A stretch of 64,000 bases of DNA from Lactobacillus sp. ESL0680 (GTDB lineage Bacteria > Bacillota > Bacilli > Lactobacillales > Lactobacillaceae): NCBI RefSeq assembly GCF_029392855.1, contig NZ_CP113945.1:1-64000 (forward strand), given 5' to 3'. A program made the position numbers and the translations under genes. Below, piece after piece: positions 10,852 to 18,981 of this stretch (within the stretch, counting starts at the first letter, position 1; each line of letters begins with the position of its first letter). Below the pieces are notes generated by a model. It did not search any database, had not been told where the DNA came from, and saw only the letters and a program-made list of their open reading frames with translations.

Positions 10852-11307
10852 ATGAAGGTTATTTTTACTCAAGACGTAAGAGGCCGCGGTAAACGTGGCG
10901 AAGTTAAGAATGTTCCTGATGGCTACGCACAAAACTTTTTGATTAAGCGTGGTTTGGCTAAGGCTGCTACTAAGGCTAACATGCACACGTTAGAGCGCGT
11001 TGAAGCTAACGAACAAGCTGCTTATGAAGCTGATAAGGCTGAAGCAGAAAAGGTCAAGGCAGAGCTTGAAAAAGATGAAACAGTTGTTAGCTTTAAGTCA
11101 AAAGCTGGAACTGATGCTCGTTTATTTGGTTCCATTTCTGGTAAGAAAATTGTTGAAGGCTTGGAAAAGCAATTTGGCATTAAAATCGACAAGCGCAAAT
11201 TAAATCTGCCTGAACCGATTAAATCTTTAGGCTACACAAATGTACCTGTTAAGTTGTTTAAGGGCGTAGAAGCTAAAATTCGCGTCCACATCACCGAGCA
11301 AGATTAG
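10852..11307 (+). CDS. rplI: 50S ribosomal protein L9
   Basis: A 151-residue two-domain protein of the large subunit at the base of the L1 stalk. The N-terminal domain carries the signature [19 protein letters not shown] and [12 protein letters not shown] long charged connecting helix rich in Lys, Glu and Ala (about 40-75) follows, then the C-terminal domain ending [17 protein letters not shown] precedes the start, 12 bases after gdpP. It is co-transcribed with gdpP and probably with dnaB. Confidence 0.96.
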   Translation: MKVIFTQDVRGRGKRGEVKNVPDGYAQNFLIKRGLAKAATKANMHTLERVEANEQAAYEADKAEAEKVKAELEKDETVVSFKSKAGTDARLFGSISGKKIVEGLEKQFGIKIDKRKLNLPEPIKSLGYTNVPVKLFKGVEAKIRVHITEQD

Positions 11308-11346
11308 TGTCAGGGTTAGATTTTAATAAAAAAGTGGTCATAATTA

Positions 11347-12729
11347 ATGGATAATATTGTTTCGCAACAAATACCGCATGATGATGAGGCGGAACAAGCA
11401 GTCTTAGGGGCAATTTTTATTGATCCAGAGGCAATTGCGGATGCAAGTGCCGTATTGCAGCCCGCCGATTTTTATAAGCGGGCCAATCAGCTGGTTTTTC
11501 AGGCAATGCTCGACTTGTCGGATCGCGAGGATGCGATTGATCCGTTAACGCTGCAGGATGAATTAACCAAAAAGCAGCAACTGGACGACATTGGCGGCAT
11601 CGCCTATGTTTCGGAACTGGCTTTGGCAACACCGACAGCAGCCCACGTTACTTATTATGCGAAGATTGTTCACCGTAAGGCGTTATTGCGGCGGCTGATT
11701 TCTGCTAGTCAAAAAATCATCACTAACGCAATCCAAGATTCTGATGATGTGACTGATATTCTGGATAATGCCGAGAGCGAGATTATGAACGTCTCCTCGG
11801 AAAACAGTGTAAGCGGCTTTCGCGGGATTAAAGAGATTGTTAACTCAACAATTGAGGAGATTAACAATATTCCCGAAGACGGTAACATGGTCACGGGGCT
11901 GCCAACTGGATTTGCGGAGCTCGACAAGATGACGACGGGATTTCACGATGACGAATTAATCATTGTCGCAGCTCGTCCCGGTGTCGGGAAAACGTCGTTT
12001 GCCCTAAACGTTGCCCAGCATGTTGGCTTGCATACAGACAAGTCTGTTGCGATGTTCTCTCTAGAAATGAGCGGCGAGCAGCTGGTTCAAAGAATGTTGG
12101 CGTCTGAAGGGTTGATTAATTCCCAGCACTTGCGGACAGGGCAGCTGGACGAAGAAGAGTGGCGCAAATTAATTGTGGCCTCGGGGTCGCTTGCCACCGC
12201 TAATGTCTATATTGATGATACGCCGGGAATTAAGATGAGCGAAATTCGGGCGCAAGCGCGGCGTTTAGCCAAGGAAAAGGGTAATTTAGGGTTAATTGTG
12301 ATTGATTATCTGCAGTTAATTGAAGGCCCCCGCAGTGAATCGCGCCAGCAAGAAGTTTCGGCAATTTCGCGTCAATTGAAGAAGCTGGCTAAGGAACTGC
12401 ATGTGCCCGTAATTGCCTTGTCGCAATTGTCACGGTCGGTTGAACAGCGCCAGGATAAACGGCCAGTGCTTTCTGATATTCGGGAATCTGGGTCAATTGA
12501 GCAGGACGCGGATATTGTTTCGTTCCTGTATCGGGATGATTATTACCGGGATGAACAAGATGACGATGATAATCAAGGTCAAGTTGAGGCCGAAGATGAC
12601 AACGGTGAAGTTGAAGTTATTATTGAAAAGAACCGTTCAGGTAGCCGGGGAACGATTAAGTTAATGTTCTCTAAGCCTTATAACCGATTTTCTAATCTCG
12701 ACTATAGTCACGATCAGCCAAATGAATAA
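11347..12729 (+). CDS. dnaB: replicative DNA helicase DnaB
   Basis: The hexameric helicase that unwinds DNA at the fork (called DnaC in Bacillus subtilis). The 460 residues comprise an N-terminal DnaG-interacting domain (about 10-110), a linker, and a RecA-like ATPase. The ATPase shows Walker A ARPGVGKTSFAL, Walker B LIVIDYLQLI, and the conserved SRSVEQRQDKRPVLSDIRESG. An acidic insert (EQDDDDNQGQVEAEDD) precedes the C-terminal KNRSGSRGT. No intein was seen. A hairpin terminator follows. Confidence 0.97.
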   Translation: MDNIVSQQIPHDDEAEQAVLGAIFIDPEAIADASAVLQPADFYKRANQLVFQAMLDLSDREDAIDPLTLQDELTKKQQLDDIGGIAYVSELALATPTAAHVTYYAKIVHRKALLRRLISASQKIITNAIQDSDDVTDILDNAESEIMNVSSENSVSGFRGIKEIVNSTIEEINNIPEDGNMVTGLPTGFAELDKMTTGFHDDELIIVAARPGVGKTSFALNVAQHVGLHTDKSVAMFSLEMSGEQLVQRMLASEGLINSQHLRTGQLDEEEWRKLIVASGSLATANVYIDDTPGIKMSEIRAQARRLAKEKGNLGLIVIDYLQLIEGPRSESRQQEVSAISRQLKKLAKELHVPVIALSQLSRSVEQRQDKRPVLSDIRESGSIEQDADIVSFLYRDDYYRDEQDDDDNQGQVEAEDDNGEVEVIIEKNRSGSRGTIKLMFSKPYNRFSNLDYSHDQPNE

Positions 12730-12735
12730 AAATAC

Positions 12736-12777
12736 TATAAGTCATGGAATTTAGTATAGCTAATTTCATGACTTTTA
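12736..12777 (+). terminator. terminator after dnaB
   Basis: AAGTCATGGAATT pairs with AATTTCATGACTT (one mismatch) and runs into TTTT. Confidence 0.7.
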
Positions 12778-12893
12778 TTGATTTATTGGCTTTAACTAGA
12801 AAAATAAGACTTTTTAAATGACATTATTTGGTTATCAATGTACCATGAGGATATAAGGATACAAGTTAATGATTTTAGAAAGGACTTCAGATT

Positions 12894-13052
12894 ATGGCTA
12901 AGAAAGATTTTAAAGACAAGATTGTCGGCAAAGCAAAAGAAGTTGAAGGTAAAGCTCAACAAGCAGCTGGTGATGTTAAAGATAAGGCTGCTAAGGTTGC
13001 AGATGATGCCAAAGATAAGTTCGATGACGTCAAGGATAAAATCAAGAAATAA
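12894..13052 (+). CDS. CsbD-like stress peptide
   Basis: A 52-residue, highly charged, Lys/Asp/Ala-rich helical protein starting MAKKDFKDKIVGKAKEVEGK and ending DDVKDKIKK. The KxVGKAKEVEGK pattern and the repeated heptad-like KDKA segments match small CsbD-family proteins, which are induced by general stress in Bacillus; their molecular role is unknown. The ATG follows AGAAAGGACTT. The gene is monocistronic, with a strong terminator 12 bases after the stop. A longer reading frame overlaps it in another frame, but this one has the ribosome site and the family pattern. Confidence 0.85.
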   Translation: MAKKDFKDKIVGKAKEVEGKAQQAAGDVKDKAAKVADDAKDKFDDVKDKIKK

Positions 13053-13063
13053 TAATTACTAGT

Positions 13064-13102
13064 AAAATAGCCCAGGAACGATTAAGTTCCTGGGCTATTT
13101 TT
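13064..13102 (+). terminator. terminator after the CsbD-like gene
   Basis: AATAGCCCAGGAAC pairs with GTTCCTGGGCTATT and is followed by TTTTG. This is one of the strongest hairpins in the window. Confidence 0.9.
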
Positions 13103-13126
13103 GTGTTACACATGAAACAGTGAAAT

Positions 13127-14326
13127 TTACCGTAATTTTTGCGCGACATCCGGCGGTAATTTTAAGTCGGAATGCTTTGAATCATAAAATTCGTAAAAAA
13201 TTGGGCCCTTGTTTGAGTCATTACTTTTTGGGTAAAGCTCATAATTATTGTCCATTAGCGGTAAAGTCATGTTGTTTTTGTAAGAATCCCAAATATTACT
13301 AAAAATCTTGATAATCAGCTTGCGTTCTTCGGGTTCAAGCGACATTAAAATTCGTCCTAAACGGTAGGTTCCCACCAGCTTGTTGTTGGTTAATTGGTGT
13401 AATTCATTAATATCGGCATTTTCAAAAGCTTCAAACAATGCGGAAAACGAATCACCACGCTTGTCTTTAGGGATTGAATGATTAAAGGTGATTAAAGCGT
13501 GGCGGACGACACGGCTGCCGGAAGTCAAACCATCGGCAAGGGTGAAACTGTCGCGGCCAACTGACCAGCGCCTGGGATCATGTTGGTTGCGCATGGCGGC
13601 CTCACTTTTAACAATTAATGTATGCTCGGGATGATCCAGCATGGCACCAAAGATTGAAGTTTGGGGAAGGTAAGTTTTCATCTTGGGCATTGCACGAACA
13701 AAACCGTGACTGGTGTAGACCTTACGGAAAAAGCCCAGTCCGTCGAAACTTACGGCTTTAATAACGCGGTCTTGGATAGCCGGCTCGACAGCACTCAAAG
13801 CGTATTGGGCAAAGTTGCCGCCTTTGGAATGACCAACAAGGTAAATGCGGCGGTCGGGAAACTTCTGCGCAATCTGTTCAAGGTAATCGGCTGCTACGTT
13901 CTGACCATAAATTTCCGGCAGATAATTCATCCGCATGTCTTCGTTCCAGCCAATCATTGACCCATCAGTACCGCGATAGGCAATCACCATTGTCTTAGAA
14001 TCAATGGCAAATGTCGCGGCGGTAAATTGTAAGGGGTGGGGTTCTTTTTCCAAACGATTGGTCCAATCAAGGATTTTCATATTGCTGATGCGTGGACTTT
14101 CCGGCAATAATAGCACTTCGGCACCAGTTTCGGAGTGCATTTGGTGCTGAAAAGATGGTAAATGATGCAGCTTTTCAGCGACTTCTCCCAAGGTATGTCC
14201 CACAGCTGACGCGTCAGCGGGGAGATACACAATTGATGAAAGCAGTGATGCATCGACACTGTTAAATGGTTTGTCGGTGAATAAAAGATCACCACGCCAA
14301 CGTAAATAATCGAGTGATCCAGCCAT
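13127..14326 (-). CDS. DUF2974 (Mbeg1-like) alpha/beta hydrolase
   Basis: A 399-residue cytoplasmic protein with no signal peptide. The lipase-type nucleophile elbow GHSKGGNFAQYAL lies near the middle, preceded by the strand TMVIAYRGTDGSMIGW that in class 3 lipases contributes the oxyanion site. The start MAGSLDYLRWRGDLLFTDKPFNSVD is typical of the DUF2974/Mbeg1-like family, common and uncharacterised in lactobacilli. The ATG has an AGAAAGGAAG site. It is a single gene, convergent with the CsbD-like gene and followed upstream by mgtC on the same strand. The substrate is unknown. Confidence 0.85.
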   Translation of the reverse strand: MAGSLDYLRWRGDLLFTDKPFNSVDASLLSSIVYLPADASAVGHTLGEVAEKLHHLPSFQHQMHSETGAEVLLLPESPRISNMKILDWTNRLEKEPHPLQFTAATFAIDSKTMVIAYRGTDGSMIGWNEDMRMNYLPEIYGQNVAADYLEQIAQKFPDRRIYLVGHSKGGNFAQYALSAVEPAIQDRVIKAVSFDGLGFFRKVYTSHGFVRAMPKMKTYLPQTSIFGAMLDHPEHTLIVKSEAAMRNQHDPRRWSVGRDSFTLADGLTSGSRVVRHALITFNHSIPKDKRGDSFSALFEAFENADINELHQLTNNKLVGTYRLGRILMSLEPEERKLIIKIFSNIWDSYKNNMTLPLMDNNYELYPKSNDSNKGPIFYEFYDSKHSDLKLPPDVAQKLR

Positions 14327-14399
14327 AAAATTCTTCCTTTCTCATAGTAGTAACAACCATTGTAATGAATGTAGACCGTTAATAGCAAAATAACGGCAT

Positions 14400-14428
14400 A
14401 AAAAAGGCAATAGCTTAACTATTGCTTA
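14400..14428 (-). terminator. terminator of the MgtC-like gene
   Basis: On the minus strand AAGCAATAG and CTATTGCCTT form a hairpin followed by TTTTTTA, just after the stop of the gene ending at 14435. Confidence 0.8.
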
Positions 14429-14434
14429 TAACTT

Positions 14435-15139
14435 TTATTTACCCATGCTTGAGTAACTGATCTGTTTGATATCAGGATATTTGCGCAAGGCCATGATGAT
14501 ATCATTCTCATCAATGTTATTATTAATAATGCCGTCGACGAAAAAGATAATTCGCTCATCATTGACAGACAAGATTTTAACAGAAACATTTTCAACGTGG
14601 CTGGCCTTTAATTCGGCTTCGATTGTTTTCAAAATGTTGTGCTTATTGACGGCCTCAATCTGAATGTTGAAGCGAATATGCATGATGATTTTATCAATTA
14701 GACTGTCATCATGGAACAGCATTTGGATGATGAAGAGAAATACTGTCAGGGTGATACCCAGGAAGTATAATCCCGAACCAATTGCCATTCCGATTGCGGC
14801 AGTTGCCCAAATTCCGGCAGCGGTTGTCAGACCAGAGACCTGTTGTTTTTTAATTAAAATTGTTCCGGCACCAATAAAGGAAATCCCAGAAACAATTTGT
14901 GCTGCGACCCGTGATGGGTCAACTGCCACATCATTAAGTCTTAGTAAATCGTAAAATCCATATTTGGAAATAATCATAAATAATGCCGACGAAAAAGCTA
15001 CGACAATGTGGGTTCTGACCCCAGCGCTCTTTCGTTGAATTGCTCGTTCGTAACCGATTAAAGCTCCGCATAATGATGCCACAATGACCCTCATCAGCCA
15101 TGGCAATTGCGAATTAATCGGTGTTAGGTTAGCCATCAT
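14435..15139 (-). CDS. MgtC/SapB family membrane protein
   Basis: A 234-residue protein with about five N-terminal membrane segments in the first 140 residues and a soluble ACT-like C-terminal domain. The conserved core RVIVASLCGALIGYERAIQRKSAGVRTH contains the family Arg/Glu pattern, and GISFIGAGTILIKK is the second family motif. MgtC proteins are linked to magnesium stress and regulation of ATP synthase in pathogens; the role in lactobacilli is unknown. It is transcribed alone and divergently from tRNA-Thr. Family assignment is firm, function is not. Confidence 0.9.
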   Translation of the reverse strand: MMANLTPINSQLPWLMRVIVASLCGALIGYERAIQRKSAGVRTHIVVAFSSALFMIISKYGFYDLLRLNDVAVDPSRVAAQIVSGISFIGAGTILIKKQQVSGLTTAAGIWATAAIGMAIGSGLYFLGITLTVFLFIIQMLFHDDSLIDKIIMHIRFNIQIEAVNKHNILKTIEAELKASHVENVSVKILSVNDERIIFFVDGIINNNIDENDIIMALRKYPDIKQISYSSMGK

Positions 15140-15250
15140 ATCACTCCGTTCGTAAACTATAATGTCTAATTATACTCTTTCCGCTTAATATTGTGAAAAT
15201 ATCGATTAAGGAATAGTTATAATAAAAATCGAAAAAAAGTTAAAAAGCCC

Positions 15251-15279
15251 TTGCGTAATTGCTGTAAATATGGTTTAAT
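15251..15279 (+). promoter_or_regulatory. promoter of tRNA-Thr
   Basis: TTGCGT (15251-15256), a 17-base spacer ending in TGG, and TTTAAT (15274-15279). The predicted start is about 20 bases ahead of the mature tRNA. Confidence 0.6.
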
Positions 15280-15304
15280 TAATATCGTTGTCAAGTAAGA
15301 CAAT

Positions 15305-15377
15305 GCTGACTTAGCTCAGTTGGCAGAGCACGTCATTAGTAATGATGAGGTCGGAGGTTCGAATCCTCTAGTCAGCA
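15305..15377 (+). tRNA. tRNA-Thr (anticodon AGT)
   Basis: A full cloverleaf can be drawn: acceptor GCTGACT with AGTCAGC, D-stem GCTC/GAGC, anticodon stem CGTCA/TGATG, loop TTAGTAA, T-stem GGAGG/CCTCT with TTCGAAT. The anticodon AGT reads Thr ACN codons; A34 would need conversion to inosine to read ACU, ACC and ACA. The CCA end is not encoded. It stands alone with its own promoter and terminator. Confidence 0.93.
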
Positions 15378-15401
15378 TTTTTTAATGCAGTTTTTTAGAA
15401 T

Positions 15402-15451
15402 TAACCTTGATTTATCAACGTTTTACGAAGATAAGTTAAGGTTATTTTTTA
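15402..15451 (+). terminator. terminator of tRNA-Thr
   Basis: TAACCTT (15402-15408) pairs with AAGGTTA (15438-15444), with further partial pairing inside, followed by TTTTTTA. Confidence 0.6.
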
Positions 15452-15456
15452 TTAGT

Positions 15457-15723
15457 AAAAGTTATTTTGGAACCAAAAATGGAACCAAGGGATTAACTTG
15501 GTGCCAAGAATAGTTTTTTGGGTTAGGATATATGTTGATATGGCGGGCTTTATGCCCGCTTTTTTTGGTTCCAATAAAAAAGCGATCCATTAGGATTGAC
15601 ACCGCGCGTTGTAAGTAGTCAACTTACAGGCACGTCTTTTTACACTGAAAACGTGTAAACTCTTCATCCGATATTATGGTTTATGTGAATTAGGCTACCC
15701 AATTGTTCAAAAAAGCATGAATG
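15457..15723. other. gene-free stretch, possible integration scar
   Basis: No supported gene. It holds two GGAACCAA copies (15469-15476, 15481-15488) and an inverted TTGGTTCC (15565-15572), plus a terminator-like hairpin GCGGGC/GCCCGC with a T-run at 15543-15567. Sequence right after a tRNA is a common integration target, so this could be the remnant of a lost element, but no integrase fragment was recognised. AAAAAGCGATCC at about 15578 vaguely resembles the 5' hairpin of the antisense RNAs described at 20.4 and 24.3 kb. Confidence 0.35.
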
Positions 15724-15804
15724 CTATGCTAAAAAATATTTGTGAGTGGTAGTAATAAACATACCAAAAGCTAACATTAAAGTTAGTGCATCGGCAATAC
15801 GCAA
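15724..15804 (-). pseudogene. decayed holin-like type I toxin peptide
   Basis: A 26-codon frame starting at TTG with the core IADALTLMLAFGMF, which matches the holin-like toxin peptides (Pfam Hol_Tox type) and the copy at 20548-20637. After GMFI the C-terminal half diverges to TTTHKYFLA and stops early, so the membrane segment is shortened. Upstream (15805-15905, read on minus) the leader is nearly identical to that of the 20.6-kb copy. No clear convergent antisense promoter remains. It is therefore read as a degenerate locus. Confidence 0.55.
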
Positions 15805-15938
15805 GACTGTTAAACCTTTCTGAAAACTTTACGTGCATAAGCACCGTCTCCTTTCCAAGATAACAGTTACTGCCCTCAAAACTTTGGTTACTGAGAGTTT
15901 TAATATTAAATTTTTAAGGGATCAAGAGATAGAGCATA

Positions 15939-15971
15939 ATAAAACCCCGAATTACTTAATTTCGGGGTTTC
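15939..15971 (-). terminator. terminator of the GNAT gene
   Basis: AAACCCCGAAATTAAGTAATTCGGGGTTT on minus forms a strong hairpin (ACCCCGAA/TTCGGGGT) followed by TATT. It closes the gene ending at 16018. Confidence 0.8.
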
Positions 15972-16017
15972 ATTAGTATTATTTCTAGCACTTTTTTATT
16001 AACTAAAGTATGAACAA

Positions 16018-16548
16018 TTATTTGTTTTTTAATGACTTTTCGTAAACAAAGTAAATATCGTTGTTTGTTTCGTGTGGGCTCGTCATTTCTCCTACTTTCA
16101 CGAATCCTAACTTTTCAAAAACGTGTTGCATTGGTAGATTATTTTCATTAGTGTCTGCGCGAATGCTTTCAAATGGTGGGTGAGCATTACTAAGAAAACC
16201 GATTACTTGTTCTAAGATTTTAGTAGCATATCCTTTACCACTATGATCTGAATGGATAGCTATTCGGTGAATAGAAACGTATTGCTCAGTATCTTGTAGC
16301 CATTTACCAGTAAAAGAATCGTAAGCATGATCGGGTGCAGAAACAATGGAGATCACACCAACGTTTTGATTAGTATCTGATTGTATTAAAAAGGCTGAAC
16401 CTGTAGTAATATCTTTTGTCACATCAATAGCAGATGGGTAGTTGTCCTGCCATTGATTTACGCCAAGTTTAGCTAATTGGCTTTTTCCGTCATTTAAAAA
16501 GTCCATCACTAAATCAAGATCTTGCTGTTTAGCTTGTTGTAGTTTCAT
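16018..16548 (-). CDS. GNAT family N-acetyltransferase
   Basis: A 176-residue acetyl-CoA-dependent acyltransferase of the GNAT fold. The region VSIHRIAIHSDHSGKGYATKILEQVI holds the beta4 strand and a variant of the acetyl-CoA pyrophosphate loop (Q/RxxGxG/A). The later ENNLPMQHVFEKLGFVKVGEM is the typical C-terminal GNAT element. It starts at ATG after AAGGGGACC. It is downstream of the DUF4811-MFS pair on the same strand, so it may be read with them. The substrate cannot be told from sequence. Confidence 0.88.
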   Translation of the reverse strand: MKLQQAKQQDLDLVMDFLNDGKSQLAKLGVNQWQDNYPSAIDVTKDITTGSAFLIQSDTNQNVGVISIVSAPDHAYDSFTGKWLQDTEQYVSIHRIAIHSDHSGKGYATKILEQVIGFLSNAHPPFESIRADTNENNLPMQHVFEKLGFVKVGEMTSPHETNNDIYFVYEKSLKNK

Positions 16549-16560
16549 AAAGGTCCCCTT

Positions 16561-16590
16561 GTTTAATGAACTAATGTTTAATGAACTAAT
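16561..16590. repeat. 15-bp perfect tandem duplication
   Basis: GTTTAATGAACTAAT occurs twice back to back (16561-16575 and 16576-16590). The second copy contains the stop codon of the DUF4811 gene (16578-16580), so the duplication lies exactly at the gene end. Confidence 0.9.
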
Positions 16591-17312
16591 TTTTGAATTA
16601 ATTGACGTTGAAATTCTTGTCCATATTGTTTAGCAAGTCTAGCTTGTTTGGTCTTATTAGTGGCTAAAGAATGATCTGTTTTCATTGCTTGTGCTAATTT
16701 TTGTTGGACAAATTTCTTAGCCTGCTCTTGGGTTTTAGCCTTAGCAGCAGGTGTTTTCATTTTGCTCATTTTTTGTTTCAATTTTTTAACTTGATCAGTA
16801 GACAAGTGCAACCAGCTTTTCGGTAAATAGAAGGTGTTGGTTCGTTTAACGAGCTTACCGTTTAATTCAGACCAGCCAAACCAAAACTTAGTCATTTTTG
16901 AATTGAATTGCCAACGCGTTTCCGTTGTTTTTAAAATGCCATTGTCGCCATCGTGAAATTTAAGCCGATTATTTTTAACCGTATACTCATTAGCTTGGGT
17001 ATGACTAGGCTTTTTTTGATTTAAAGTCTTTTTATACACTTGGACAGTTTCTTTCCCATCAGTCCCAATTTCCTTGTATAACATTAAGTTTAGACCATTT
17101 TTTGAACTGGCTGGGTAAATTTGAGTGACTTTTGTATGTGCTGCTTGATGCATACCAAAATGGCTGTAGCTGTTTAATGTCATAAATATTAGAGATAAGC
17201 CAAACACAATTACAGAAAGGGCAGTTCCAATGTAACGAATAGCTGGCTTATTGGTATAAACAAAGAAAATGAATAATGCTAGTACACTAACAATTAATGT
17301 AACTAAAATCAT
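16578..17312 (-). CDS. DUF4811 domain membrane protein
   Basis: A 244-residue protein with two N-terminal membrane helices (about 1-20 and 28-48), an extracytoplasmic beta-rich region, and a Lys/Gln-rich helical tail. DUF4811 proteins are found in lactobacilli directly after DHA2-type drug exporters. Here the start overlaps the exporter stop by 4 bases, so the two are translationally coupled and probably act together in the membrane. The molecular role is unknown. The stop lies inside a 15-bp tandem repeat. Confidence 0.8.
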   Translation of the reverse strand: MILVTLIVSVLALFIFFVYTNKPAIRYIGTALSVIVFGLSLIFMTLNSYSHFGMHQAAHTKVTQIYPASSKNGLNLMLYKEIGTDGKETVQVYKKTLNQKKPSHTQANEYTVKNNRLKFHDGDNGILKTTETRWQFNSKMTKFWFGWSELNGKLVKRTNTFYLPKSWLHLSTDQVKKLKQKMSKMKTPAAKAKTQEQAKKFVQQKLAQAMKTDHSLATNKTKQARLAKQYGQEFQRQLIQKLVH

Positions 17313-18769
17313 TTGGTAGCACCACCTTTACTTACTTGCGAGTTATCTTTTACCAAAAAGGCTAAAATTAATCCAATTACTGAGAAAACAAGAGAGAATA
17401 AGAACGCTGCTTGATAACCAGATAAAGTTGCATTAATGTATGCGTGCTTATAAGCAAACGGTGCTGCTTTTAATAAACTTTTGGCAGGTGCATGATTATT
17501 TGTAACGTTTGTCAATAAAGTAACCATAATTGCCGAACCAATTGATGAGGCAATCTGACGAACGGTGTTGTTAGAAGCAGTTCCATCAGCAATTAAGGAA
17601 TCTGGTAATGAATTCATTCCTGCAGTTGTGACAGGCATCATTACCATTGCCACACCGAACATTCTAGCTGCTTGTAATAAAATAATATATATAACAGGTG
17701 TATCAGCTGTCAGGAATAAAAATGGAATCGTAGCAAACGTAATAATAGTTAATCCGGTAATTGATAAACGTTTTGCTCCATGAGCATCAAAAGCTTTACC
17801 AGTTATAGGGTTCATAATTGCGTATCCCAATGCTCCAGGCAACAATACTAAACCTGATTGCAGTGGAGTCATACCATGACCAATTTGAAGGTATAGTGGC
17901 AAAACAACAGAGGCACCTAAATTAGCTAGCATTGTAATTGATGCCAGGATTGTTGACAGAGAAAAGGCAGGCGTCTTGAAAACCTTTAATTGTAAAAATG
18001 GCTTAGGAATAACTAGTTGTCGCCAAACAAATAATGCAATAGCTACAAAACCAATAATCAAGGTACTTATGACAACAGTTGAAGTCCAACCCTTATCGCC
18101 AGCTGCAGAAAAACCGTAAAGCAGTGAAGCGAAGCCGATTGTTGATAAGGCAACTGATAACCAATCAAGGGTCTGTTTAGAAGTTTTCATGACAGGTGTC
18201 ATAAACAAAACAGATAATATGATTACTACAATAATGATTGGGATCATTAAACCAAATAAGGCGCGCCAAGACATATTATCAAGAATCCAGCCTGACAATG
18301 TTGGTCCTAGAGCAGGTGCAAGACCAACAACGATTCCAACCATGCCAAGTGCAGAACCACGTTTTTCAGGTGGAAAAATCGATAGCATAATGGTTTGTAA
18401 AAGTGGCATTGTAATCCCGACACCAATAGCTTGGATAATTCTTCCGATAAGAATAACGGCAAAATTGGGTGCATAGTAAGCTAAAACTGTTCCCCCAAGA
18501 AAAATCCCCATTGCTCCTGTATATAACCACTTAGTGTTAATAGTTGTTGCTAAATAAGCTGATAGCGGCATCATAATACCATTAACCACTAAAAAGCTTG
18601 TGGTTAACCACTGAGCAGTAGAAGTTGATATGTTAAAGGTAGACATCAGTTTAGGTAGGGCATTAGATAATAAAGTCTGATTTAATACCGTACAAAATGT
18701 TCCGACAAGTAAAACAATTAACATCATTGTTCTATTGAGTGAACTACCTTTTTTAATATTTGACGACAA
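17309..18769 (-). CDS. DHA2 family MFS drug exporter
   Basis: A 486-residue proton-driven exporter with about 14 hydrophobic segments, as in the EmrB/QacA family. The motif-C-like GIVVGLAPALGPTLSGWILD lies in the fifth segment region, and QWLTTSFLVVNGIMMPLSA matches the family N-terminal motif. The cytoplasmic tail is short and basic. It is the first gene of the pair with DUF4811 and divergent from the MerR regulator at 18982, which may control it. Substrates are probably amphipathic toxic compounds, by family only. Confidence 0.92.
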   Translation of the reverse strand: MSSNIKKGSSLNRTMMLIVLLVGTFCTVLNQTLLSNALPKLMSTFNISTSTAQWLTTSFLVVNGIMMPLSAYLATTINTKWLYTGAMGIFLGGTVLAYYAPNFAVILIGRIIQAIGVGITMPLLQTIMLSIFPPEKRGSALGMVGIVVGLAPALGPTLSGWILDNMSWRALFGLMIPIIIVVIILSVLFMTPVMKTSKQTLDWLSVALSTIGFASLLYGFSAAGDKGWTSTVVISTLIIGFVAIALFVWRQLVIPKPFLQLKVFKTPAFSLSTILASITMLANLGASVVLPLYLQIGHGMTPLQSGLVLLPGALGYAIMNPITGKAFDAHGAKRLSITGLTIITFATIPFLFLTADTPVIYIILLQAARMFGVAMVMMPVTTAGMNSLPDSLIADGTASNNTVRQIASSIGSAIMVTLLTNVTNNHAPAKSLLKAAPFAYKHAYINATLSGYQAAFLFSLVFSVIGLILAFLVKDNSQVSKGGATK

Positions 18770-18850
18770 AGAAAACTCCTTCTTTCAAAATGGAATAATT
18801 ATTTAGTCAATTAAACTGTTGTAAAATTGACAGCATCTAATATAACTTAT

Positions 18851-18900
18851 CTGTCAATTAATGTCAAATATGTGACATATAAAGATGATTATTTGACATT
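18851..18900. promoter_or_regulatory. candidate operator between exporter and MerR gene
   Basis: ATGTCA-N6-TGACAT at 18861-18878 is an imperfect palindrome. Related half sites TGTCAATTA (18852-18860) and ATTTGACAT (18891-18899) flank it. Clustered half sites in a divergent intergenic region suggest binding by the MerR-type regulator encoded to the right. Confidence 0.5.
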
Positions 18901-18981
18901 GAAACCAAATGATTATAGAATTTTTATAAATATGATATTGGAATTTTTAATTATTAATGAAGAATAAAAATAGGTAAGGCT

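Noticed and set aside
12838..13062. A 74-codon frame with ATG at 12838
   Set aside because: It overlaps the CsbD-like gene in another frame, lacks a ribosome site and is compositionally unlike a protein.
15469..15572. GGAACCAA repeats as an attachment site
   Set aside because: The repeats are too short and no element or matching second site is present, so only a possible scar is noted.
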